From: Vesta saturnalis
Taxonomy: Eukaryota; Arthropoda; Insecta; Coleoptera; Lampyridae
Assembly (NCBI GenBank): GCA_036346205.1
Contig: JARFJB010002009.1
Location: 1,105,001-1,169,000 of the forward strand
DNA: 64,000 nt
Direction of reading: 5' to 3'
The position numbers and the translations under genes are program-made. Positions 44,742 through 59,990 of this stretch are shown piece after piece (positions within the stretch are counted from its first letter, which is position 1; each line of letters opens with the position of its first letter). The notes beneath the pieces are model-generated. The model did no database searches, had not been told where the DNA came from, and saw only the letters and a list, made by a program, of their open reading frames with translations.

Positions 44742-44945
44742 TGTTGTGGCCAGTTATAATTTAATTTTTGTATTAGTTTTAATATGGCAGATAAAGCTGG
44801 TTTTAATTTATTTTGCAGGTACATATTGTACATAGAAAAATTTTGGAAATCCCATCGGATTAGTATTTTTAGTATCGTTTTGTACCGGTGACGGGTAGAT
44901 TGAGCGTGGTTGCGATTGTACGAAATCACATAAAATAAAGAAATT
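44742..44945 (+). promoter_or_regulatory. BEL/Pao right LTR (5' part)
   Basis: TGTTGTGGCC then a GTTATAATTTAATTTTTG stretch matches 29934-29980, and later blocks match 34592-34650. The LINE and its (TA)n tail follow, so the LTR is split or truncated here. Confidence 0.6.
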
Positions 44946-44959
44946 AATTTGAATTACCA

Positions 44960-48350
<3,391 letters not shown>

Positions 48351-48412
48351 TATATTGTATATTAATTCACTTATTTAAATTACGAAGCGATCAACAAATT
48401 GATCACATTAAT

Positions 48413-48704
48413 TCTGAAAAGTAACCAATAACCTGAAAGGATTATTAATTGTGGATATCATTAAAAACGTTGACTAGGTATTTTGTATTAATTTAATTAG
48501 ATAACTTACAAACAAAAATAACTAAATGTAATATTAAGCAAATAAAGTTTTATAATAAGTGTTCAAAATTAGCACCATCTACTTCTAAACATTTATGAAT
48601 CCTTTTCATTAAGTTATGTGTTGTAATTCTGGAAATATGGTCGCGTGTTAGAGAATTAAAAGCAAGTAAGACTCTCTGCATCATATCTTCCTTTGTCGTA
48701 ACAC
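48413..48704 (-). repeat. T2 left TIR, inner part (inverted copy of transposase 3' end)
   Basis: Reverse complement of 49846-50140, including the codons for the last ~49 residues and the 3' UTR of the T2 transposase. The BEL insertion separates it from the outer part of the same repeat at 29244-29933. Confidence 0.8.
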
Positions 48705-48927
48705 TTTCCGCTGTAATTTTTTAAGCCAATTCGTTTGGTATCGGTATTCCCTATACCTAAATCCAACCACTTTTGAGATATTTCATTATCTTAGTTATAA
48801 CATAACAACAATTGTTTCAACATTAGTAAAGGGTAGATCATGGGTGTCAAAGATTTGATAGTTAGAACGTTAATTGTTTATGTTGTTTTGACAGTTTTCT
48901 TTACCAGTTTGTATTTCATAATAAATA

Positions 48928-49992
48928 ATGGCAAATGTAGGATTTACTAATGATGATTTTTTAAATCTTATTATTATTTACGGCGAGTGTACTAGAATTG
49001 TTGAACGGACTTGCCGTGTTTTTGCAGAAAGATATCCAAATCGACCAAATGCAACTGGTGATGTTGTAAGAAGATTGCTTAAAAACTGCCGTCAGTTTGG
49101 TCAATTTAAGACAAAAATTAATAAAAATAAACCACTAGTGGACAGTGACATAAACGAAATTAATGTTTTGGGTTATTTTACGGCCTCTCCAAATGCCTCC
49201 ATTAGAGATTGTGGAGAGATCTTACTTTGCCGACGAGAACAATTATCGCATTTTAAAAAACACAAATGGAAACCATTTTCATATCATTTGGTGCAACACT
49301 TACAATTAGGTGATCTTCGTCGAAGGGTAGAATTCTGTGAATGGTTTTTAATGAAGACCCAAGAGGATGAAAACTTCATAGAAAAAGTTATATGGTGTGA
49401 TGAAGCAAAGTTTAGCAAAAAAGGATTATTTAATCGACGTAATTCCCATTTTTGGTCTAATGAAAATCCACATATTAGTAGAGAACGTTATTTCCAAAAT
49501 AGTTGGAGTTTTAATGTTTTTTGTGTAATAAAAGACGATAAAATTTTCGAATTAAAATTTTATGATGAAAATTTAAATGCTACAAGATATTGCTACATTT
49601 TAGAAGAAGCCATACGACCGGCGTTACATACTTTAAGAAATGGAGAGGCGGCTTCAGCTTGGTATCAGCAAGATGTACCACCTCCTCATAACTTTGGGCC
49701 TGTTGCTCAGCATCTTTACGACATGTTTGATGATAGATGGATTACCAATCGGGGTTCGTTTCGTTGGCCAGCTCGCTCTCCTGATTTGGTTCCTCTAGAT
49801 TTCGGTATTTGAGGTTACATTAAAAATCAGTTATTTTCCAAACCTGTTACGACAAAGGAAGACATGACGCAGAGAGTCTTACTTGCTTTTAATTCACCCG
49901 ACCATATTTCCAGAATTGCAAGACATAACTTAATGAAAAGGATTCATAATTGTTTAGAAGTAGATGGTGCTAATTTTGAACACTTATTATAA
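48928..49992 (+). pseudogene. T2 transposase, DD41D type, single nonsense codon
   Basis: ATG at 48928 (MANVGFTNDDFLNLIIIYGE), with a DUF4817-like N-terminus (ERYPNRP at 34-40). Residues 88-106 form the expected helix-turn-helix. The catalytic triad is D158 (VIWCDEAKF), D249 (YQQDVPPPH) and D291 (DLVPLDF), giving 41 residues between the last two. In the D249 motif the usual DGAPPH has become DVPPPH. TGA at 49810-49812 replaces the Trp of the LW/IWGYIK motif; reading on gives NLMKRIHNCLEVDGANFEHL and a stop at 49992. Otherwise the frame is clean, so inactivation looks recent. The final ~49 codons lie inside the right inverted repeat. It is intronless, unlike T3. Confidence 0.88.
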
Positions 49993-50833
49993 AACTTTAC
50001 TTGTTTAATATTACATTTAGTTATTTTTGTTTGTAAGTTATCTAATTGAATTAATACAAAATACCTAGTCAACGTTTTTAATGATATCCACAATTAATAA
50101 TCCTTTCGGCTATTGGTTACTTTTCAGAATTAATAACTTATGAAAAAATAACAAAATATCATCTTAAATAATGGAAATCATGGCCTACCCTTTACTAATG
50201 TTGAAATAATTAAGTGTTGTTATGTTTTAACTAAGATAATGAAATATCTCAAAAGTGGTTGGATTTAAGTATAGGGAATACTGATACCAAACGAATTGGC
50301 TTAAAAAAATACAGCGGAAAATGTAATAAAATACAGGGTGTTCTATTTAAAGTAAGCAACTTATAAATGATTTAATTTGTGCATGTTGGCGGCTAAGATT
50401 AAAACACTCTGTATGAAATATCAATGAGATAGACATATGAAGTTAACGAGCAAGCGCTTGTTGTTTATTGGTTACAATTTCACGTCACTAGCTTCGTTAT
50501 TAATGGAGATATCGTTATTCAATGTGGACTAGAATTTTTTTCCAAATTGGAAAAAAAATCGAAATATCTCGAAAATACTTCATTTTTGGTATAGGACATT
50601 GTGCACAAATTTTATCTAGAATTTCATGTAGAATTCGAAAATAAAATAAAAAATATTAGGTTCCATTTAAAATAACAAAGTTGACGTCTACTTCCGGTAT
50701 AACCGGAAGTGCCACATTCAGAACAATATTATATTTGAACTCAGCATCATCCGAAACCTACAGCTTCGTAATTTCAGATTTTTAACATAACTGTATCCGC
50801 CATTACTTTTAATCAAAACGCCACACCCTGTAT

Positions 50834-52080
50834 ACACACTACCGATAACCTACGCTATCACAATGTAAACTGTGAAAATACGAAATACGGTGATTTTGTA
50901 AACTTACTTAATTAAATACTTATCTTTGAGAAATCAAATCCAGTATTTTCTTTATTTACTTTTTATATAAATTTAAACATTTTTATAACAATTACAGTTA
51001 TCGTCCTCAGTAAATGATAATATTTTTCAGAGATGTTAAAGCAAATTTATGACAGATGAGAAATATGAAAGCTCAAATATAAGCCTGCGATTAATATAAG
51101 CGTTTGATAAACGTATAAGGTCAACTATGGAATCTAATTTTAGTAAAAAATAGCTAAATTCTTAATAAATTAATATTATTAAACTGCCTTGAAGATGACA
51201 AATGAGAGCATCCTCTAACGGACGAAGGCTAACGTCACAATGGAAGAACATATTTAACAAAATCTAATCAAATTATGATGAAAGTGTAAAGTTGTAAAAA
51301 AACTTTAATTTGAAATTGATAAATGCATTCACAAAATATAAACTTGACAACTAAAGATCTAGTCAAATCTAACAAAGAAATAGTTTATTGTTAATAGTTC
51401 TAATTGTTATTGCGGAACAGTTCATTTCGACGCGGCCACTTCGACACCGCCGCTTCGACGCGAGATCATCTCGACGCGAAATTATCTCGACGCGAACTTA
51501 ATACCGCCTTTACAATACGTTCAAACTAAAAATAACGTATGAAAATGCTTTCACCATTATTACACATCATAAAAATACTTTTAGGTTTAAATCGTGATTT
51601 TTAATTTATATTTTATGTAAATTTAAACGTTTCGATAACAATTACAAACTTATCTTTCTCAGTAAATGTTAAAATCTTTCGGTGCCTAAAGTTAAAATCT
51701 TGATAAAATACTTGGGATGTTAGAACAAATTTATGAAATATAAAAAATATAAAAACCCAACCATAATCCTGGTATCAATATAACAGTTCGATAAATGTAC
51801 AATTTGTTACATCTCTAGTAAGTTCTTATACCTCTTAGACTCGTAATCCTCATTCATAATATCTGTCAATTAACGGGTTAATAAACAAAGAAAAAATTCT
51901 TACTGATACTGAAGTCTCATTAAACAAACATTAGCAAAGGTGCTTCCATTAAATCTGCGTTTAATGAAAAATGCAAATTAAGGGAATAAATACAATTGAA
52001 AATAATCTTTGAGAAGTATCAAATTTCCGTTACTATTAAACACAGATAAAGCAAACAACGCTTTTTGCTAAATAATAATA
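50834..52080. other. No recognised gene; GACGCG-rich short repeat at 51428-51495
   Basis: Mostly AT-rich and unrecognised. At 51428-51495 a GC-rich cluster repeats TTCGACGCG/CTCGACGCGA about six times (for example ATCTCGACGCGAAATT followed by ATCTCGACGCGAACTT). It resembles the subterminal array of a DNA transposon, but no partner array was found. Confidence 0.45.
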
Positions 52081-52098
52081 TAATGAGACTTAAGAAAC

Positions 52099-54431
52099 AA
52101 TTGAAGAGTGGAAATTCAAAAGGGTCTAAGTGCCGCTTCCACCAAATTTCAGATTTCATTTCTTATGAGGTCTATGTGCCAAAGCCAATAGCATACAAAA
52201 CGGTCTATGTGCCATCCACTACAGGAAGTTATCATTTTGTGATGTAGAAAGCTGCGCACGGTCGAAGCGCCAATACCTGTTGTACGTTAAAAGGGTCTAA
52301 GTTCCAAATAATTAACAATGTTAGTATACAAGATGGACCAACGTGGTGATGTTCAAATCGCTAATATTGCAATAAAAAGGCGACAAAAAGGTAGTGTAAG
52401 TGTTAGAAAAGAAAGAAAAAGATGCAGAAGTAGTGGGTTACAACACACGAATTATAAAAGTCTTGTACCCGCTAAAAATCCACCTGAAGAAGAGGTAAGC
52501 AATTTTAACCTTAAAATTCAACAACTAGGTATACTTATGTTACGCTCTTGTTGTAGGTAACATGTTCTTGTAAATATTCCTGCAAATCTTTAACATTTAA
52601 CCAGAGAAATTTATTATTTCAACAATATTATGAAACTGCAAATCACGATAAGCAGAGTTCTTTTCTTTTGGGGCTGATCCAAGTTATAAACATAAGTCGC
52701 AGGAGACATGGTACGTAAGATAATCCAGAGGAAAGTCGTCGCCAATGTACGAGTACTTACATCGTTCCTAATGGTAGTGGAGAGCATGTACAGGTGTGCA
52801 GAAAAACATTTTCTAATATATTTGCGCTAAGCCACCAGAGAGTACAAGTACTTGTCGAAAAAAAGAAAATGGGAGCAACTACATACACAGATCAACGTGG
52901 TAAAAAAAACAAAGTAAAAAGGTACTTGCCAGAACTTCGTCACAAAGTCAGAGATCACATCGAGAGCTTTCCTCGCGAGGAAAATCATTACAGCCGGGAC
53001 AAATCAATAAAAGAATTCCTGAGTCCAGATTTAAATATCAATCGCATGTTTTTGGCGTACAAGGAGAAAAATCCAAATTCAGTAGTTACTTATAAGTATT
53101 ACTCACTACTATTCAAAAAAGACTTCACAATTCTCAGATTCGGACGGCCTAGGTCAGATACATGTTCGAAATGTGATCTTTATCAAAATAAGATCAAATC
53201 TATTCCGTTGACCAATCCAGAGAGGAAACAAGAGGCCCAAAAACTAGAATTGCACCATCGCAAGGCGGAAAAGGCAAGATCCACAATGAATACCGACATC
53301 GCAAACTCTCAAACTATTGATAGTGAAAATAATACTATTTCTATTGATTTGGAACAAGTTCTTTTCATTCCGACATTGACTCATTCGGATATGTTTTACA
53401 GTCGGCTGTTGTCCTGTTTTAACTTCGGGGTTCATTTGTCCGATACAGATGATGCGTTTATGTGCATATGGGATGAGTCTATTACTGGGAGGTGGAAATG
53501 AAATAGCATCTTGTCTGCTGAAAGTCCTCTCCAGCCAAATTTTCCTAAAAGAAAAATCTGGTGATGTGGAGCGATAACTGTATTGGGCAAAACAAAAATA
53601 AGATTATTTTAATGTTGCTTATTTACCTAATTTCTAAAGGCATCTACGAAAAGGCTGAGCAAAAGTTTCTGGTAAGTGGTCATTCTTATCTCACTTGCGA
53701 TAGAGATTTTGCCCTAATAGAAAAAAGAAAACGCGTCGTAAAAAATTACACCCCCGAAAATATAGGAAAGATGATAGCCGAGGCAAGCCATCAGAAACCT
53801 TTTAATGTAGTGTATATGTAAAGAAACGATTTCAAGGATTTTCAGGGCATGGCAGATGAATACCTGAATACAACTAAACTTAAAATTTCACAAGTAGTCT
53901 GGATTAAAATTGAACAAGGGCAAGAAACCTTAGTGAAAGCCAAGAAGATCTTTTCTGAATTGGAGGGATGGATATCTTGTAATGTCCTAAAAAAAGGGAA
54001 AAGGTCGATTGGCATTTCACAAGAACTGGTTCCCAGCCTCAACTGTACAAGTCGTGTTTCAACAGAGAAGCTTAAAAATTTAAAAGATATGATGGATTAT
54101 ATTCCATTGAAATATCTTCAGTTTTATGAAGATCTCATAGAAAGAACCGAATCACAATAAAAGGTTTCTTTGGACATAGGCCCTTTTTACGTTTTCTTGT
54201 ACTTGGTACTTAGGACCTTCTAGCAGTTGTCATGTTTAAGTTAGTGTTTTTCATGTAAATTTTTATTTTTAATGTGTAACTATGTATGTAGTTCATATTA
54301 TTGTTTTTTATGTACTCAATAAAAGTATTTCCAGAATTTTTTTTTTATTTTTTTTAGGTTTGAGACATGTTTTATGTAAACAGTTTAATTTTTTTGGCAC
54401 TTAGATCCTTTTGAATTTCCACTCTTCAATT
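52099..54431 (+). mobile_element. Element Y: TIR transposon with DUF7869-like gene
   Basis: Inverted repeats of 36 bp, one mismatch, at 52099-52134 and 54396-54431 (outer sequence AATTGAAGAGTGGAAATTC). A motif GGGTCTAAGTGCC recurs at 52122, 52168, 52201 and 52293 (with A/T changes) and in inverted form at 54172, 54205 and 54396, so both flanks carry inward-facing subterminal arrays. The gene at 52318-54160 fills the middle. ACTTA occurs at 52088-52092 and 54432-54436 as a possible target duplication, but the left copy is 6 bases away from the repeat. I cannot place it in a named superfamily. Confidence 0.75.
52318..54160 (+). pseudogene. DUF7869-like protein of element Y (putative transposase)
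   Basis: Exon 1 (52318-52494) encodes a basic N-terminus (IKRRQKGSVSVRKERKRCRS). A 62-nt intron with consensus ends (GAG|GTAAGC, TTGTAG|GTA) keeps frame into a cysteine motif VTCSCKYSCKSL (52557-). Then QVCRKTFSNIFALSHQRV, TDQRGKKNK, HIESFPREENHYSRDKS and a CSKCDLYQNKI knuckle lead to 'DLEQVLFIPTL' and WDESITGR (53480). A shift follows and MMWSDNCIGQNKNKIILMLL (53561-) continues with FLVSGHSYLTCDRDFALIEKR, ending at 54160. This layout matches a multicopy insect family annotated as DUF7869, often called uncharacterised. The acidic residues in DLEQ, WDES, SDNC and CDRD could be an RNase-H-like catalytic set (inference). TAA at 52716-52718 and frameshifts near 53500 and 53820 inactivate it. Confidence 0.7.
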
Positions 54432-54479
54432 ACTTACAAATGAATTAAAATTCTTTGGTGTTTCTAATAACACACAATC

Positions 54480-57400
54480 CAAATATATGAAAGGGGGGAT
54501 GATAATTTTGCAGAAATATGCAGGTTTCGATTTTGCATTTAGTAGTTCTTCGCGTGCCTTACGATTAATTAAATTGCGTTCACAATGATACGTTCAATTC
54601 GCAACAGGGAAAAATGTGAACACAATGGAAACCTGTATTGTTTCGATAAGTTAGTTGCTAATGGTACGAAAAAATCATGACGGTGTGATGTTGAACTAAA
54701 TAAAAATATTCCGTGTAAAGGTCGTGCGACAAATAGTTCAACGGTCCCCAAAGTTGGTTAATGCAGCACCAGCACAACCTCTAGATAGCGCATCTATTGT
54801 AATACCTGACAATTACTGCTTTCAAATCTAATTTTCCTCATGCGGAGTTGAATGGGTGTTTATTCCACCTAGTGAAGAATTTAAAGAGAAGATTGATACA
54901 AGAACGCCTCATAAGTCGGTACAATGTGTTACGGTAAAAATGCGCACTAGGACAAGGTGACAGATAAACCTGGTTTTTGCACGGCTAGCTCGGCGTGCGG
55001 GTGGGGGTCTACCGGGAAAAGCAGTTTCTTCTCCGTAAGATACGCCATCTACCAAGGTCGAAATCGGGGAAATGTCGCAATAGGTTCCGGTAGGCGCCAG
55101 GATATTCCAAACGAATACACCAGGGTGTTTTAAAACACGAAATAAACGACGGTACGTAGTGGTCCGAATACCCAACTTTCCCCACTTACCAAATCGTAAC
55201 GCTCGTAGATCCAGGTGTCCGCAATGCTGTTTCACCTGAAAGGCTTCAAAATCTGCACCTTAATCTGATAAGCTTACCACCGTGCAGCAATATTCAAATT
55301 CAATACTCAATACAAATCACTAAGGTTCCAACTACGTTAACTTACTAATCTTCCTTAAACAAATCAAAATAACACATACCAAACTGACTTCAATTCGGTT
55401 ACAAAGCTTTTCTAAATTGGTAAGTTACGTTACGTTAACTTAATCTTTGTAACAAAACAAAACAAAAAAAAACTTCAAACTTCTCTCATTAAAACTCGGC
55501 GACGCTTCCTATTTGAGCAATATATCATCAGCCTTTGTCAAGGCTTAATATTAAAATAATTACTCCAAAATAGTAACTAAGATAAACATCTATTAACTCA
55601 AAATAAAACAATTAAAATTTAAACAGCATGTTAAAAATGATAATCGTCTACTCTTAACCTTTTACTTCATTGAATTCTGGCCAGTAGCAAAACTATCTTA
55701 AGTTAAGTAGTATCCAAAAACAAATTTCTATAAACATGAATTACGTTCGTACGCAAATCTTACCTAAAGAAATTAAGGTAAGATTTTATTTACCTCCATG
55801 CATAAAATATTAATAGTATCCTAAACACCTTAAATAGCTTCTAAATCGACAAAGGAAACTGTCCGCAAACGTTAACAAAATGACACAATAGATTCAACAA
55901 TAATTACTTCCAACAGATTCCGTCGTTAACACACATTGGATAAAATATTCCACATAAAACACAACCAAGTTTTATTCTCATAGGTCGCAAGACCAAGAAA
56001 CAGAATATAAATTGAATTACCTAGGTCACACAGGCAACTAGGAGATGATCCTTGCTCCACGAAAGTGTCGTGTAAGGCTCGAGCGGGCCCACGGTCTTCG
56101 GTGTTACTCCTTGATGACGGCAATACCGACTCGCAGTAGATCGTTACCGCGTATTCAACTTGATTTTAAATTAGTTTACAAAATTCTCCAAAATTGACAC
56201 CAATCATTTCTCGTAACTTAATGAAGCAGTAATAACTAGATTAGATTACTTTAATAATTTCTTTTAACTCAAAGATGTCAAGGTTCGACCAAGAAAACAC
56301 TCAGCAAATTGTTTTACACAACTTAAATTAGTAAGTTTATTTACAAACAAAACAATCTTAATCAGTTGGTGTGATTGGGTGTTCGTTCACTACGTTCACT
56401 TAACTTTTAGGAAAGGGGTTCTCTAATTATATCTCGTTAATCTAGAAACTCAATAGTCCTCGGGTTCGCACTACAAAAAACACGAACCCAAATTTCTCCA
56501 ATAAACTGAATTAATGAACGAGCCCGGTTGAAATGTTACTTCACAAAAATATCCCAAACTTGGTTTTATTCGACTAATCTTGCAAGTCTTCAACACTACT
56601 AAAAAAAATTTCACTAAGAGCTCGCACAATTATGAAACCCCAAATTACGCTAGTTCGAACCACTTTTCACACACACGACTCCACGCGTCAAAAGCTTAGG
56701 GCAGAGTCCTTTTCCTCACTCACTTTTCCGCCATATTAAAAAAAACGTTCCCCTCCATACAAATTCAATTAAACAAACCAATCAACCATTTGAACTTAAA
56801 AATTTCCACCCCCCTAAATATACGATGGTAGCTCGACTGAATGCGAAGAAACTGCTACATCTACATTTCCCCTCAACACGACACAAATATGTTGTTGCAA
56901 AAGTGCAACCAATCGCCCACCCATAGTACTTAATATGGATGAAAACCATCATTCCTACTCTCAAATTGATCCTCTGCACGGATGCGACAGTACGGCACCA
57001 ACGCGATAACAACACTTCTTTGTAATGAAACTATGTAACAAAATCAAACGAATTTATCTTAATAAAATCCCAAATATGATTCGGGAATTAACCAGAAAAT
57101 TGTATTCAAAATCCCAAAAACTTCACTGACTTTTATTAATGAAATTACGTAACTACACCCGAAAACAAAAAAACGTAACTCCTATCTACAATGAGTATTG
57201 ATAATGCACAACTGCACATTCCTAAGATTCCTTTACATACAGCGTGACCTATACAAGCAAAATCTTCATTATCTACAGTAAGCTCTTAAACTAAAATTGA
57301 AAGAAAAGAAAATTTCGGAATCTAATTAAATAGATAAAAGACCTAACCAATACATATACAGGGTATTCAAAATACCCTGACAAATGATAATGCAGATTTT

Positions 57401-57885
57401 GCACTTCATGCCCGCATGATTGCTGCTCTTGCGTTTGTCCCAATTAATGACCTGGAAAACGGATTGCAAGCGTTAAATAATTCATTGCCGAATGAATTGA
57501 AACCAATTTTGTACTATTTTGAGGACACGTATATTGGTACAATGCAGCGTAATAATCGCCGACTCGACCTCTATTCGATTCTAGAAAATGGTCCTGTTAT
57601 AATGAATCACGCACAAATAATTATGCTGAAGCGGCACATAGACGCTTGCAATCTGAATTTGGTGTAGATCATCCAACCTTATGGAAATTTATTGATTGGA
57701 TTCGCGTTGTTCAGAAATGTATTGGCCAAGTTTATGAGCGCTTTGTTCGTGGTGATGATGCACCAAGAAAACGTTGTAGGTATACGCTGACAGATCGACG
57801 TATTTTGGCATTAGCTCAAGACTACGAAAATCGTGAAATCACAGAATACCTAAGAGGAATAGCACACAATTTTCTTGTGGATTAA
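54480..57885 (+). pseudogene. FLYWCH-MULE transposase, split by solo LTR X3
   Basis: The upstream half carries a FLYWCH zinc finger: LYCFDKLVANGTKK then RCDVELNKNIPCKGRA (about 54634-54732). TGA at 54678-54680 stands where the family has Trp. A 'VFIPPSEEFKEKID' strand follows at about 54855, just before X3. After X3 the MULE C-terminal region resumes: ALAFVPINDLENGLQAL, LPNELKPILYYFEDTYIG (57420-57540), then LQSEFGVDHPTLWKFIDWIR and VYERFVRGDDAPRKRCRYTL. It ends with the characteristic ITEYLRGIAHNFLVD at 57885. The DDE core between the halves is largely deleted, and a frameshift lies near 57650. Mutator-like transposases with FLYWCH DNA-binding domains are common in insects. Confidence 0.82.
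54927..57382 (-). mobile_element. Solo LTR X3 (~2.46 kb), inverted
   Basis: Starts TGTTACGG and ends CCCTGACA in the plus strand, flanked by a perfect AATG duplication (54923-54926 and 57383-57386). Collinear with X1 in reverse over its whole length, including the block near 54960-55235 that matches 37537-37800 in X1. The 4-bp duplication and TG/CA ends identify an LTR insertion that later lost its internal part by LTR-LTR recombination. Confidence 0.75.
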
Positions 57886-59169
57886 GGTTTTTATAATTTT
57901 TGTCATTTTAAGTCATTTTGTAAACAGGGAAATAATGCAAATAATTCCACAACTGTTGGCATTTATGATTAAATTGATATAACACAAGTGTTTTTTTTTT
58001 CATTTTAGTTTTCCAAAGGAAAGTGCAGCAGTAGGTTTTTTCTGGAATGACATTTCCTAATGGAACTGCATTTATAATGTATAATAATGGTGTAAATCAA
58101 TGTTTTAAAGCGTTCTCAATACAAATCGTTAAAATAACTAGAGACACCAACCACTCACTAAAAGATAATGCCGTTGACTCAGTAGGTAGATTAAATCGTG
58201 CCTGGTTCATGCTTTTTGATTTGCTTAATCACCAACAAATTTCTGGTTAGTTATTTCCACCTAACATCAATATAGTAACTTCAAGGTAACAACAATAAAA
58301 GTTACCTCGGACGCCAAGTTATTTTTTTTTTATTACGCTCGGAATAACTAAACCGAGGATACAATAAAGCATTCACCAAAATGTTAAAATAAAAGATATA
58401 CAAACTATGTTTATTAAGCACTTAAATTTGGGATTATATAAAATAAATCTTAAAACTAGTGTTAATAGCCTTATCCTAATAAGTCATTATGGTATAAATA
58501 CTTGTTATAAAATTTTTGTACAACTTCTTGAGATCCTCTGTTATCATAAGGAATGCGGAAATGTAAACCATAGATGATGTAATCTTCGTACCAATTTTGC
58601 GCAATATGTCGTATTTTTAATTTTTTTACGTTGTAAACCATACCAAAGTTGAATTTACTTCTTACAAATTTATATTCATTGAAATTTGAATAATCCAGAA
58701 TTTATTGCATTCTCTTGAAGGTTCAAATAAAAAGGTGTGATCTAAATTTAGATCTGAATTAAATGCAAAATGTAATCATAAAATAGAAGTACCCAAAAAT
58801 GGTAAAAGTATAAGTATAAGTTTAAGTAGAAGTGTAAGTAAAAGTGCCTGCAAAAAGCAAATGTTTCAGATTTTAATATAATACGAGTTAAAGGTGTCTT
58901 ACCATTAAATCAATGGCACTTTACACAAAATTTAGGTGGCAACCCAAAATGGCTTCTTCTTAAAGCAACGTACATCAAGCAATGCTAAAAAGGACGCTCA
59001 CGGTATCAGGTGATGTAGCGATGCGCGTGAAATATGTGCAGAAAATAATTCCACGATATGGTAATATAAACCTTCAAGAAAATATGCAACTTCAGTTACA
59101 CCAATGCAAATTAAGTTGCGTACCATAAACTTATAAATCATTAATAATCAAAAACCACTTTTTTTATAT
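57886..59169. other. No recognised gene; hexamer repeat at 58801-58852
   Basis: Unrecognised AT-rich sequence. 58801-58852 is a diverged tandem hexamer of form GTAAAA / GTATAA / GTTTAA (about eight units). GGTAAC (58285) and GTTACC (58301) form a small hairpin. Part may belong to the 3' end of the hAT remnant that follows on the minus strand. Confidence 0.45.
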
Positions 59170-59990
59170 ATATTTTACAACTAAATGAACTAAGAACGTA
59201 AAAGATTCGTTACACAATAACTTCAATAAATCCCTAGAATGATTCTTTAACAGCAATTTTTTTGTTAACAAAATCAATATCGACATATCTAATAATTTTA
59301 GACATTTGTTCTCGATGGGCTACGTCAGGAGTCGAATGGAATAATAGGCCGTAACACTTACTTCTTTTTATCACATGTAATACTTCTTTCCTCATTCTCT
59401 CCGCAAGAAGATGAATAAATTCATTTTGAATTTATGGAGAAAGATAGGACACACTTCTTGGAGTATCTGTTACTCTTGTCATATGTTCTGCTAAAAGGTG
59501 ATCATATTTTGCCACTAATTGAAGTAGTGATAATAGATTTCCACATTTACCCCGTCGCTTTCATTCAATTTTTCTATGAGACCTCGCAATGGCCAATTTT
59601 GGGTAACAAGGTATCTGAAGCAAGAAAGTATACGGTAAAGAATGCTTCCCCATCGCTGTTTTTCTGTTTGAATACTTGCGTTTAATAATTCATCTATTCC
59701 AGTTTCACTGTTTAAGCTTCTTTCCACTTTTTTCCCAAATGTAAACGCTTTACTGTGGAATGGGTTATTTTCGTGAGTAATAAGTAATTTTTTTCTGGAA
59801 TTTATTGCATCCTGCAGCTGACGAACGAGAGTTATTTGAAGAGAATAGTAAGCAACAAAAGCAATAAACAGCATTTTTTGATGGAGAATACACCAACCAA
59901 GATCGATTTATTTCCATACCTTCATTTCTCAACCTGACACCACATTTATATTATTAAAATCGTTGAGGTCGGGCGAAATTTTTTTTCGTA
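59170..59990 (-). pseudogene. ZMYM1-like hAT transposase, N-terminal half
   Basis: Minus strand, from about 59930: NRSWLVYSPSKNAVYCFCC, the TTF-type zinc finger lead (family form W..YS.......CF.C). Then NSRKKLLITHENNPFHSKAF, IDELLNASIQTEKQRWGSIL and 'YLVTQNWPLRG' (59860-59530). In another frame come LLQLVAKYDHLLAEHMTRV, EFIHLLAERMRKEVL, LLFHSTPDVAHREQMSKIIR and YVDIDF (to about 59200). This covers the TTF finger, the DUF4371 domain and the first catalytic region, and stops before the dimerisation part. At least one frameshift and two stops. It is a different copy from, and better preserved than, the 8.3-9.35 kb pieces. Confidence 0.8.
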
